Source: Rubrivirga sp.
Lineage (GTDB): Bacteria > Bacteroidota > Rhodothermia > Rhodothermales > Rubricoccaceae
Direction of reading: 5' to 3'
Length of the DNA stretch: 5,207 nt
Assembly: GCA_012269805.1 (NCBI GenBank)
Contig: JAAXJP010000131.1
Span: 1 to 5,207, forward strand
Shown: one piece after another, positions 1 to 5,207 of the stretch
Layout of the letters: every line of letters starts with the position of its first letter
Numbering within the stretch: position 1 is the first letter of the stretch
Position numbers and translations under genes: made by a program
Notes under the pieces: generated by a model
Told to the model about the DNA's origin: nothing
Database searches by the model: none
Seen by the model: the letters and a program-made list of their open reading frames with translations, nothing else

Positions 1-168
1 GTCGTTCCCCATGTCCGCTGTGCCCCTCCGGAGCGCGCGCGCGTCCCCGCGGTCTCCGAGACCGAGCTGCGGGCGGTCGGACGCATGTCGCCGCTGTGGG
101 TGGACCGCTTTGTCGCGGTGGCCGAGGAAGTCCGAGGCCGAGTATCGTCTGGAGTTTGTGCGACGTAA
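1..168 (+). CDS. 3' end of an unidentified gene (partial, 5' end outside window)
   Basis: Frame 1 is open from the first base to a TAA at 166-168 and encodes 55 residues ending in VSSGVCAT. I treat it as coding because its third codon positions are almost all G or C, and because its composition is protein-like (a segment with [13 protein letters not shown], probably an amphipathic helix). The overlapping frame that extends mnmG upstream is instead rich in Arg, Ser and Pro, as shadow frames are in GC-rich DNA. I do not recognise the family and see no catalytic motif in this short tail. It is co-directional with mnmG, with 115 bp between its stop and the GTG start of mnmG, so co-transcription is possible. 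The main doubt is the short length: an open frame of this size can arise by chance in such GC-rich DNA. Confidence 0.5.
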   Translation, partial: VVPHVRCAPPERARVPAVSETELRAVGRMSPLWVDRFVAVAEEVRGRVSSGVCAT

Positions 169-283
169 GCCGGCGCGGCCGGGCCCATCCCGGCGTCCGT
201 TTCGCACTGAATCCGGCGGCGCGGCGGGACGCCCGTCCTATCCTGGTCCCCATCGTTCCTCAGTTGACATCCGCCCCCCAACC

Positions 284-2254
284 GTGAACTCGAACGCATA
301 CGACGTCGTCGTGGTCGGCGGCGGGCACGCCGGGGCCGAGGCCGCCCACGCCGCGGCTCGCCTCGGCGCCCGCACGCTCCTCGTGTCGATGAACCTCGAC
401 ACGCTCGGGGCCATGTCCTGCAACCCGGCCGTCGGCGGCGTCGGGAAGGGCCAGATCGTGCGCGAGGTCGACGCGCTCGGCGGCCTGATGGGCCGCGTGG
501 CCGACGAGACCGGGATCCAGTTCCGGATGCTCAACAAGGGGAAGGGGCCGGCCGTCTGGAGCCCGCGCTGCCAGTCCGACCGCGCGCTCTACGCCGCCGC
601 TGTCCGCCGCGCGCTCGAGGAGACGCCGGGGCTCTACTTCCGCCAGGACATGGTGACGGACCTCCTCACGCGCCCCGCCTCGGCCCGCCTCGGCGCCGAG
701 GCGGACCCGGCAGGTCGGCGCCGCCAGGTGGTCGGCGTGCGGACGCAGACGGGGCTGGAGATCGCGGCGCGCGCCGTCATCCTCACGTCCGGGACGTTCC
801 TCAACGGGACGATCCATCTCGGCGAGCAGCAGTTCGGCGGCGGGCGGGCCGGCGCGCGCGCCGCCGTCGGGCTGAGCGCGTCGTTGGAGACGCTGGGCTT
901 CGAACTCGGCCGGCTCAAGACGGGCACGCCGCCGCGCATCGACGGCCGGAGCATCGACACCGCCGCGTGTGAGGAGCAGCCCGGCGACGCGGACCCGCGG
1001 CCGTTCTCGCACCTCACGGATTCGCTCTCCCAGGAGCAGCGGTCGTGCTGGCTGACGTACACGTCACCCGAGGTCCACGACACGCTCCGGACCGGGTTCG
1101 AGCGCTCGCCGATGTTCGCGGGGCGGATCGAGGGGCGAGGCCCGCGCTACTGCCCGTCGATCGAGGACAAGATCGACCGCTTTGCCGACAAGTCGCGCCA
1201 CCAGTTGTTCCTCGAGCCGGAGGGCTGGGACACGCACGAGGTCTACGTCAACGGGTTCTCGACGAGCCTCCCGGAGGACGTCCAGACGGCGGCGCTGCGG
1301 CAGGTCCCGGGGCTCGAGCGGGCCCACGTCCTCCGGCCCGGCTACGCCATCGAGTACGACTACGTCCCGCCCTACCAGGTCCGCTACACGCTGGAGACGA
1401 AGCGGGTCGGCGGTCTTTTCCTGGCCGGCCAGATCAACGGGACGACGGGCTACGAGGAGGCCGCGGGGCAGGGACTCCTCGCCGGCATCAACGCCGCCCG
1501 GTCGCTCGGTGGGGACGAGGGCGTCGTGCTCGGCCGTGACCAGGCCTACCTCGGCGTCCTAATCGATGACCTCGTGGCGAAGGGGACCGACGAGCCGTAC
1601 CGCATGTTCACCAGCCGCGCCGAGCACCGGCTCCTCCTCCGGCAGGACACCGCCGACCGCCGTCTCACGCGCCTCGGCCACGCCCTCGGCCTCGCCACGG
1701 CGGACCGGGTCGCGCGCCTCGACCAGAAAGAAGAGGCGCTCCGTCGCACCATCGCTGCGCTCGAGTCGACCAACGCCGAGCCCGACGCCGTCAACGGTTA
1801 CCTCGACCGCGTCGGCACGTCGCCGATCTCGGAGCCGACGCGCCTCGCGCGCCTCGTCCTCCGCCCGGAGGTCGACCTCGCGGACCTCCTCGCGGCGACG
1901 GGGCAGCAGGACCTGGTCGTTCCCGGCCCCGGCATGGAGCGGACGGCGGAGCTGGCGGCCGTCGAGCTGAGCTACGCCGGCTACGTCGAGCGCGAGCGCG
2001 ACCTCGTGGCCCAGATGCGGAGCCTGGAGAGGTGGCGCGTGCCGGCCGGGTTCGACTACGGCGCGGTCACGGCCATCACGCACGAGGCGCGCGAGAAGCT
2101 CGCCCGGATCCGCCCCGACACGCTCGGGCAGGCCTCGCGCGTCTCCGGCGTCTCACCGGCCGACGTCCAGGCGCTGATGGTGCTCCTCAAGCGCCACCGC
2201 CAGCCGGCGGGCGACGGGGCCGTGGAGGAGCCGGCGCCGCCGGCCTCGACGTAG
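284..2254 (+). CDS. mnmG: tRNA uridine-5-carboxymethylaminomethyl modification enzyme MnmG (GidA)
   Basis: MnmG is a cytoplasmic FAD enzyme that works with the GTPase MnmE to build the (carboxymethyl)aminomethyl group on C5 of wobble uridine 34 in certain tRNAs, using methylene-tetrahydrofolate, NADH and glycine or ammonium. Numbered from GTG 284 the product has 656 residues. An N-terminal Rossmann FAD motif GGGHAG lies at 12-17. MSCNPAVGG carries the conserved Cys at 46, matching Cys47 of E. coli. Family signature [11 protein letters not shown] carries the second conserved Cys at 290 (E. coli Cys277), and the second signature [17 protein letters not shown] is at 381-397. The C-terminal helical domain that contacts MnmE is complete ([19 protein letters not shown]). 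I chose GTG 284 because homology begins at YDVVVVGGG and everything upstream is low-complexity and overlaps another frame. The protein is somewhat longer than E. coli MnmG (629) because of an Ala/Arg-rich insert near 131-148 and a Pro/Ala-rich tail. No convincing promoter is visible in 169-283. Confidence 0.96.
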   Translation: MNSNAYDVVVVGGGHAGAEAAHAAARLGARTLLVSMNLDTLGAMSCNPAVGGVGKGQIVREVDALGGLMGRVADETGIQFRMLNKGKGPAVWSPRCQSDRALYAAAVRRALEETPGLYFRQDMVTDLLTRPASARLGAEADPAGRRRQVVGVRTQTGLEIAARAVILTSGTFLNGTIHLGEQQFGGGRAGARAAVGLSASLETLGFELGRLKTGTPPRIDGRSIDTAACEEQPGDADPRPFSHLTDSLSQEQRSCWLTYTSPEVHDTLRTGFERSPMFAGRIEGRGPRYCPSIEDKIDRFADKSRHQLFLEPEGWDTHEVYVNGFSTSLPEDVQTAALRQVPGLERAHVLRPGYAIEYDYVPPYQVRYTLETKRVGGLFLAGQINGTTGYEEAAGQGLLAGINAARSLGGDEGVVLGRDQAYLGVLIDDLVAKGTDEPYRMFTSRAEHRLLLRQDTADRRLTRLGHALGLATADRVARLDQKEEALRRTIAALESTNAEPDAVNGYLDRVGTSPISEPTRLARLVLRPEVDLADLLAATGQQDLVVPGPGMERTAELAAVELSYAGYVERERDLVAQMRSLERWRVPAGFDYGAVTAITHEAREKLARIRPDTLGQASRVSGVSPADVQALMVLLKRHRQPAGDGAVEEPAPPAST

Positions 2255-2521
2255 CGACGCCTGCGCCGGGCCGCCCCCGCCGGGCCGCCCCGCCACTTCG
2301 GCGCGCTCCGGCAGGCGGTCGCCGGGGCGTCCGAGAAGGGGCTGTCGCAGCCGCTCCGCGCGCTCGACGCCGACGGGTTCGTCGCGCGGATCGTCCACGC
2401 GTGGGCCGACGGCGGCGTGCTCCGGCGGGTCGACTACGCGCTGACCGACCGGGGGCGGGCGCTCGTGCCGGCCCTCGACGCTCTCGCGACGTGGGGCGCC
2501 GAGCACCTCGACGGCCCGTGA
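2255..2521 (+). pseudogene. 5'-truncated HxlR-family winged-helix transcriptional regulator
   Basis: The frame directly after the mnmG stop stays open for 88 codons to a TGA at 2519-2521. From about 2291 the translation reads like the HxlR DNA-binding domain: RHFGALRQAVAG (family pattern RFNELRR), SEKGLSQPLRALDADGFVAR (pattern S.K.L...LREL..DGLV.R), the wing strand RRVDYALTDRGRALVPALDAL (pattern P.VEYSLT..G..L.P.L..L) and the closing TWGAEHL. These blocks occur in the family order. HxlR proteins are small cytoplasmic regulators, often responding to aldehydes, quinones or redox signals. Missing is the first third, the roughly 30 residues with the conserved Cys and the IGGKW helix. No ATG, GTG or TTG precedes the similarity in frame; the only near-start is a CTG at 2261. 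Neither other forward frame supplies the missing part. The remainder has no stop and normal codon use, so the loss looks recent, unless the assembly is wrong. It lies in the mnmG frame, separated by one TAG. Confidence 0.62.
2264..2291. repeat. Perfect 14-bp tandem duplication just after mnmG
   Basis: The unit CGCCGGGCCGCCCC occurs twice with no gap, at 2264-2277 and 2278-2291. It starts ten bases after the mnmG stop and ends where HxlR-family similarity begins in the downstream open frame. The unit length is not a multiple of three, so gain or loss of one copy shifts the reading frame. Removing one copy does not join the regulator remnant to a recognisable N-terminus, so it is not the sole cause of the truncation. 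It may mark a deletion or slippage junction, or be chance low complexity in GC-rich DNA. Confidence 0.7.
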
Positions 2522-2525
2522 CCGC

Positions 2526-2545
2526 CGCCGCTCGGATCAGCGGCG
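2526..2545 (+). other. Short hairpin between the HxlR remnant and rsmG
   Basis: CGCCGCT at 2526-2532 and AGCGGCG at 2539-2545 are exact reverse complements, giving a 7-bp stem with a 6-base loop. It begins five bases after the TGA of the HxlR remnant and ends 22 bases before the rsmG ATG. There is no T-run after it, so it is not a typical intrinsic terminator. It could mark the old 3' end of the regulator gene or affect the rsmG leader. A 7-bp GC stem can also arise by chance here. Confidence 0.35.
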
Positions 2546-2567
2546 CGGGCCGCGAGTCAGACCCCCG

Positions 2568-3206
2568 ATGATCTCGGACCTCCCCGTCGACCTCTCCACG
2601 GCCCAGCGCGACGTGCTCGACGCCTACGTCGGCCAGCTCGAGCGGATCAACGCGCGCGTCAACCTCGTCGCCCGGCCGGCCTCCCGCGCGGACCTCGAGC
2701 GGCACGTCCGCCACTGCCTCGCCCTGGCCACGCGGCCGTTCCCCGAGGGCGCCACGGTCGTCGACTGGGGGACGGGCGGCGGGCTCCCGGCCGTGCCGCT
2801 GGCCGTCGCGTTCCCCGGCGTCCAGATCGTCGCCGTCGACGCCGTCGGGAAGAAGACGGAGGCCGTCAAGCTGTTCGCGCGGCGGCTCGGGTTGGACAAC
2901 CTCGACGTCTGGAACGGTCGCGCCGAGGCGTACGACGGGCCGGCGCCGCACCTGTCCGTGAGCCGCGCGACGGCGCCGCTCGCGACGCTCTGGGGGTGGC
3001 ACGCCCGCGCCCGCCGGCCGCTGGCGGGACCGGCCGACGGCGCGTGGCCGCCTGGGCTCGTCTGCCTCAAGGGCGGGGACCTCTCGAGCGAGGTCGCCGA
3101 CCTCGGCGACGCCGCGCCCGAGGCGGAGGTGGCCACGCAGTCGCTCGCGGCCATCCTCGGGGCCGACTGGGACGACAAGGCGATCGTCACCGTGACGGAC
3201 GCCTAG
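2568..3206 (+). CDS. rsmG: 16S rRNA (guanine527-N7)-methyltransferase RsmG (GidB)
   Basis: RsmG uses S-adenosylmethionine to methylate N7 of G527 (E. coli numbering) in the 530 loop of 16S rRNA. In several bacteria its loss gives low-level streptomycin resistance. The 212-residue product is close to the usual length (207 in E. coli). An N-terminal helical region contains the family block LERINARVNLVAR (24-36). The SAM-binding loop is VVDWGTGGGLPAVPLAVAFPG (64-84), with GTGGG at 68-72, followed by IVAVDAVGKKTEAV (87-100) with Asp91 at the end of strand 2, the RAE at 118-120, the SRATA block (132-136) and LKGGDL (167-172) near the C-terminus. The LKGGDL form resembles Bacteroidota versions. The ATG at 2568 puts the conserved N-terminus at the expected distance; there is no Shine-Dalgarno, only a C-run one base upstream. 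It follows mnmG as in the classic gidA-gidB pair, but 313 bp with a regulator remnant separate them. A strong hairpin follows the stop. Confidence 0.95.
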   Translation: MISDLPVDLSTAQRDVLDAYVGQLERINARVNLVARPASRADLERHVRHCLALATRPFPEGATVVDWGTGGGLPAVPLAVAFPGVQIVAVDAVGKKTEAVKLFARRLGLDNLDVWNGRAEAYDGPAPHLSVSRATAPLATLWGWHARARRPLAGPADGAWPPGLVCLKGGDLSSEVADLGDAAPEAEVATQSLAAILGADWDDKAIVTVTDA

Positions 3207-3212
3207 AACAGA

Positions 3213-3244
3213 CCGCGCCCGCCAGGTGCGGCTGGCGGGCGCGG
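3213..3244. terminator. Strong inverted repeat between convergent rsmG and outer-membrane protein genes
   Basis: Bases 3213-3225 pair perfectly with 3232-3244, giving a 13-bp GC-rich stem with a 6-base loop (GTGCGG). It starts six bases after the rsmG stop. Read on the plus strand it is not followed by T residues. Read on the minus strand, as the transcript of the outer-membrane protein gene would be, it is followed by TCTGTTCT, closer to an intrinsic terminator. Its place between convergent genes suggests a bidirectional terminator or RNA 3'-end stabiliser. The structure is seen directly; the function is inferred. Confidence 0.6.
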
Positions 3245-3293
3245 GACCGGCGCGGCGGGGTGCGAGGACCGCCGGCCGGAGTCGGGGCCGAGA

Positions 3294-3902
3294 CTAATAC
3301 CGACCGTAGCCGCCGCCGCCGAAGCGGTAGCCAAAGGTGAGCGAGATCACCTGGTTCGTCTTGTCGAGGTTCGAGCCGAGGACCGGGTCGAAGTCGATCG
3401 CCTCGGTCAGGCCCTGCGAGTAACGGGCGTCGATCGTGAACGGGCCCGACCCGAGGTCGGCGCCGACGACGAAGCCGTAGTCGGTGTTGAGTTCGAGGTC
3501 GTCCTCGACGACGCCGTCGACCTCGACCCGGCCGTTGAGCGGGACGCCGACGTAGCCGCCGGCCGAGACGCCGAGGTCGAGCGCGGGGTTGGCCGGCACG
3601 CTCAGGCGGAGCGTCGCGGGCACTTCGAGGTAGTCGAGTCGGGTCGACTCGGTGAAGCCGGCCGTGTTGAGGTACTCCTCGCCCTTCTGCGAGTAGAGGC
3701 CCTCGACCTGGAGGGCGAGGAGGGGCGTGAACGGGACCCGGGCGAAGGCGCCGGCGACGACGCCGAGCCGGGCCTCGGAGTTGACCGCGTCCTCGCCGCC
3801 GAAGGTGGCGACGTTGAGGCCGCCCTTGAGGCCGAAGGTGGTCTGGGCGCTGGCGGGGGCCGCGAGGCCGAGCACGGCGGCGGCGATGAGAAGAGAGCGC
3901 AT
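3294..3902 (-). CDS. Outer-membrane beta-barrel protein (PorT-like / OMP_b-brl_2 type), exported
   Basis: This 202-residue protein is predicted to be exported and to fold as a small outer-membrane barrel. The start at 3902 gives a clean signal peptide, MRSLLIAAAVLGLAAPASA, with probable cleavage after Ala19 before QTTFG; an in-frame ATG at 3965 would only add a Pro-rich leader ahead of it. After cleavage come alternating strands typical of the family: FGLKGGLNVATFGG (23-36), RLGVVAGAFARVPF (45-58), LLALQVEGLYSQKGEEY (61-77), RLDYLEVPATLRLSV (88-102), LDLGVSAGGYVGVPL (108-122), DYGFVVGADLG (141-151), FTIDARYSQGL (155-165) and NQVISLTFGYRF (183-194). The segment LDYLEVPATLRL is the most characteristic. 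A short Gly-rich tail ends in GRY, an aromatic C-terminus as in many barrel proteins. Substrate and role are unknown; proteins of this group are structural or small-channel proteins without known enzymatic residues. It is convergent with rsmG and divergent from the WYL regulator gene. Confidence 0.88.
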   Translation of the reverse strand: MRSLLIAAAVLGLAAPASAQTTFGLKGGLNVATFGGEDAVNSEARLGVVAGAFARVPFTPLLALQVEGLYSQKGEEYLNTAGFTESTRLDYLEVPATLRLSVPANPALDLGVSAGGYVGVPLNGRVEVDGVVEDDLELNTDYGFVVGADLGSGPFTIDARYSQGLTEAIDFDPVLGSNLDKTNQVISLTFGYRFGGGGYGRY

Positions 3903-4048
3903 GAGGTTGAGTGGTGGGTGGGGGACGGTGCCCGGCACGGGGGCCGGCACACGGGGGACGCCCACGCAAGCCGCACGCCATCCCGCCGAGGTCTCGCCTC
4001 CACACCCTCTTCAGCCACCGAAACGAACGCGATTCGGGGCTCGGGCGT

Positions 4049-4064
4049 TGACAAATCACTGTCA
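4049..4064. promoter_or_regulatory. TGACA-N6-TGTCA inverted repeat, candidate operator in the divergent intergenic region
   Basis: TGACA at 4049-4053 and TGTCA at 4060-4064 are exact inverted repeats separated by AATCAC, in an AT-richer patch of the 221-bp region between the outer-membrane protein gene and the WYL gene. The site is 60 bases upstream of the WYL ATG. Its left arm overlaps TTGACA (4048-4053), which matches a sigma70 -35 box, but the best -10 at 18-bp spacing (GATCCT, 4072-4077) matches only three of six bases. On the minus strand the patch contains TTTG, an element of Bacteroidota promoters, about 24 bases upstream of a weak TTcgTTTc match. A dyad here would suit a dimeric HTH regulator, possibly the adjacent WYL protein regulating itself and its neighbour. 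Binding is inference only. Confidence 0.4.
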
Positions 4065-4123
4065 CCCGTCCGATCCTGCGGACGCCGCTGCCCGCCGCCG
4101 TCGTCACCCCTTCGTCCCCCCAG

Positions 4124-5119
4124 ATGGCCCGCTCCGACCGCTCGCTCAACAAGACCGAACGCCTGTTCGCGCTGGTGCTCCTGCTCCAGAACCGGCCGAA
4201 CATGACCTCCCGCGACCTCGCCGAGCACTTCGGCGTGAGCCGGCGGACCATCTTCCGTGACCTCCGCACGCTCGGGGAGAGTGGCGTGCCTCTGACATAC
4301 GCCGAGCACGGGGGGTACGAGATCCTCGAGGGGTACCAGCTCCCCCCCCTCATGTTTTCCGCCCGCGAGGCCGCGACGCTCCTCATCGGCACCGGCTTCA
4401 CCAAGCTCCAGCCCGACGCCTCCCTCCGCACCGACGCCGACGCCGTCGCGATGAAGATCCGGAACGTGCTCCCCGAGCCCGTCCGCGACTACATCGACCG
4501 GCTGCAGGACCAGACCGTGCTGGCGCCGTTCAACGAGACGGCCGGCTCGGCCGGCGCGACGGAGGACGAGCAGGGCCTGTGGTTCGAGCTCTCCGAGGCG
4601 ATGGCCCGCCAGCGCGTCGTCAAGATGACGTACTACGTGGCGAGCCGCGACGAGGAGACCGTCCGCGAGGTCGACCCGCTCGGGCTCGTCTACTACTCCG
4701 ACCACTGGAACCTTATCGCCTACGACCACCTCCGCGACGACATCCGGAACTTCCGGCTCGACCAGATCAAGAAGCTCCGGACCCGGTTCGACCGGTTCGA
4801 GCCGCCGGCCGGCTTCGACCTCAAGGAGCACCTCCGCGAGCGCGGCACGAGTCCGCAGAACGTCCGGATGACGGTCCGCTTCCGGGACCGCGCGTGGCGC
4901 TGGGCCCGCCGCCAGGTCCCGGCCGACGTCGAGCAGGAGCTGCCCGTCGGCGACGGGTGGACGCAGGTGACGTTCGAGTTCGAGAACCTGGCCTACGTCG
5001 CAAAGTGGCTCCTCCGCTACGGGACCGACGCCGAGGTCGTGGAGCCCGACGAGCTCCGGCAGGAGGTGGCGGACCAGGCGCGGGCTGTGGCCGAGATGTA
5101 CGGCACCGTGGCGGCGTGA
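4124..5119 (+). CDS. HTH-WYL-WCX family transcriptional regulator (DeoR/YafY-like)
   Basis: This 331-residue cytoplasmic DNA-binding regulator has the common three-part layout. Residues about 9-65 form an HTH_11/DeoR-type winged helix (TERLFALVLLLQNRPNMTSRDLAEHFGVSRRTIFRDLRTL, recognition helix near 39-50, wing GYEI). A helical linker follows. The WYL domain spans about 151-221, with DPLGLVYYSDHWNLIAYDH (184-202) and FRLDQIKKLR (210-219); the signature triad is WNL at 195-197 rather than WYL. A C-terminal WCX domain runs from about 245 to 328. WYL domains are ligand-sensing; proposed ligands include nucleic acids, and relatives regulate DNA-damage and phage-defence genes, but many have unknown targets. 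The start is the ATG at 4124, close to the HTH, preceded by a C-run rather than a Shine-Dalgarno. The gene is divergent from the outer-membrane protein gene, with an inverted repeat between them that could be its operator. Length is normal and there is no sign of damage. Target genes cannot be told from this window. Confidence 0.92.
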   Translation: MARSDRSLNKTERLFALVLLLQNRPNMTSRDLAEHFGVSRRTIFRDLRTLGESGVPLTYAEHGGYEILEGYQLPPLMFSAREAATLLIGTGFTKLQPDASLRTDADAVAMKIRNVLPEPVRDYIDRLQDQTVLAPFNETAGSAGATEDEQGLWFELSEAMARQRVVKMTYYVASRDEETVREVDPLGLVYYSDHWNLIAYDHLRDDIRNFRLDQIKKLRTRFDRFEPPAGFDLKEHLRERGTSPQNVRMTVRFRDRAWRWARRQVPADVEQELPVGDGWTQVTFEFENLAYVAKWLLRYGTDAEVVEPDELRQEVADQARAVAEMYGTVAA

Positions 5120-5207
5120 CGGCCGCGACAACGTCCTCCTAGGGAGGGTCGGGGGCCGCCCCCGCCCCGGCAGACCCCGCTCCGGCCAGCTCCGCGACCG
5201 GCGGCGG
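5120..5207. other. Region downstream of the WYL gene: small inverted repeats, possible tail of a convergent gene
   Basis: No gene is recognisable in the last 88 bases. CCTCC (5135-5139) and GGAGG (5143-5147) form a tiny inverted repeat, and CGGGGG (5150-5155) pairs with CCCCCG (5159-5164) around a 3-base loop. Either could help end the WYL transcript, but neither is followed by T residues. On the minus strand one frame is open from the window edge to a TAG at 5141-5139 and would encode an Ala/Pro-rich end (VAELAGAGSAGAGAAPDPP). This could be the C-terminal tail of a convergent gene or just GC-rich chance. Confidence 0.3.

Noticed and set aside
239..244. TATCCT as a -10 element for mnmG
   Set aside because: No matching -35 or -33 element 17-23 bases upstream; four of six matches are expected by chance.
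264..269. TTGACA as a -35 box for mnmG
   Set aside because: It lies only 15 bases before the GTG start and has no -10-like hexamer at workable spacing; Bacteroidota housekeeping promoters also use a different consensus.
2187..3002. Minus-strand open frame antisense to rsmG and the HxlR remnant
   Set aside because: Arg/Ala/Pro-rich shadow with no recognisable motif; the plus strand carries the family motifs.
3273..3290. CGGCC/GGCCG stem next to the outer-membrane protein stop
   Set aside because: Only 5 bp with an 8-base loop and no T-run; the 13-bp stem nearby is a far better terminator candidate.
3932..3950. CCGGCAC direct repeats and a 5-bp hairpin in the outer-membrane protein leader
   Set aside because: Short, low-complexity and easily formed by chance in this base composition.
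3187..4431. Minus-strand open frame of 414 codons overlapping the outer-membrane protein gene
   Set aside because: Out of frame with the recognised barrel protein; its product is Arg/Pro-rich low complexity.
4124..5119. WYL gene as evidence for a phage-defence island
   Set aside because: Some WYL regulators control defence genes, but this window shows no nuclease, helicase, cyclase, CRISPR or BREX gene, and the neighbours are housekeeping and envelope genes.
3602..5131. Long minus-strand open frame of 509 codons across the WYL gene and intergenic region
   Set aside because: It is the antisense shadow of the WYL gene; GC-rich DNA has few stops, and the product is Arg/Glu/Val-rich with no domain, whereas the plus strand gives a clear HTH-WYL protein.

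Overview
The window is very GC-rich (roughly 70% by eye) and looks like ordinary chromosomal DNA of a high-GC member of the Bacteroidota/Rhodothermota lineage. I infer this from the PorT-like outer-membrane beta-barrel protein, from the RsmG variant carrying a 'LKGGDL' segment, and from start codons with no Shine-Dalgarno sequence. A Rhodothermales/Rubricoccaceae-type organism would fit, but this is inference and not an identification.

Layout, left to right. (1) Positions 1-168 probably hold the last 55 codons of an unidentified plus-strand gene. (2) mnmG (gidA) runs from a GTG at 284 to 2254. The longer reading from an ATG at 11 adds 91 non-conserved residues and overlaps the upstream gene. 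(3) The 313 bases between mnmG and rsmG are not empty. They hold a 14-bp perfect tandem repeat, then an open frame with no start codon whose translation matches most of an HxlR-family winged-helix regulator, then a short hairpin. I read this as a 5'-truncated regulator gene. (4) rsmG (gidB) occupies 2568-3206. (5) A perfect 13-bp-stem hairpin lies between rsmG and the convergent minus-strand outer-membrane protein gene (3294-3902). (6) A 221-bp divergent intergenic region carries a TGACA-N6-TGTCA inverted repeat. (7) A gene for an HTH-WYL-WCX regulator occupies 4124-5119. (8) The last 88 bases have no recognisable gene, only small GC-rich inverted repeats and a short minus-strand open frame that could be the tail of a convergent gene.

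How the genes relate: mnmG and rsmG are the classic gidA/gidB pair. One modifies wobble uridines in tRNA, the other methylates 16S rRNA, so both tune decoding. Here the pair is interrupted by the regulator remnant. The WYL regulator and the outer-membrane protein are divergent and may share control through the inverted repeat between them.

I found no transposase, CRISPR array, tRNA, rRNA or recognisable defence operon, and no evidence for a wholly new system. The least expected items are the start-less HxlR remnant with its bordering tandem repeat, and the candidate operator upstream of the WYL gene.
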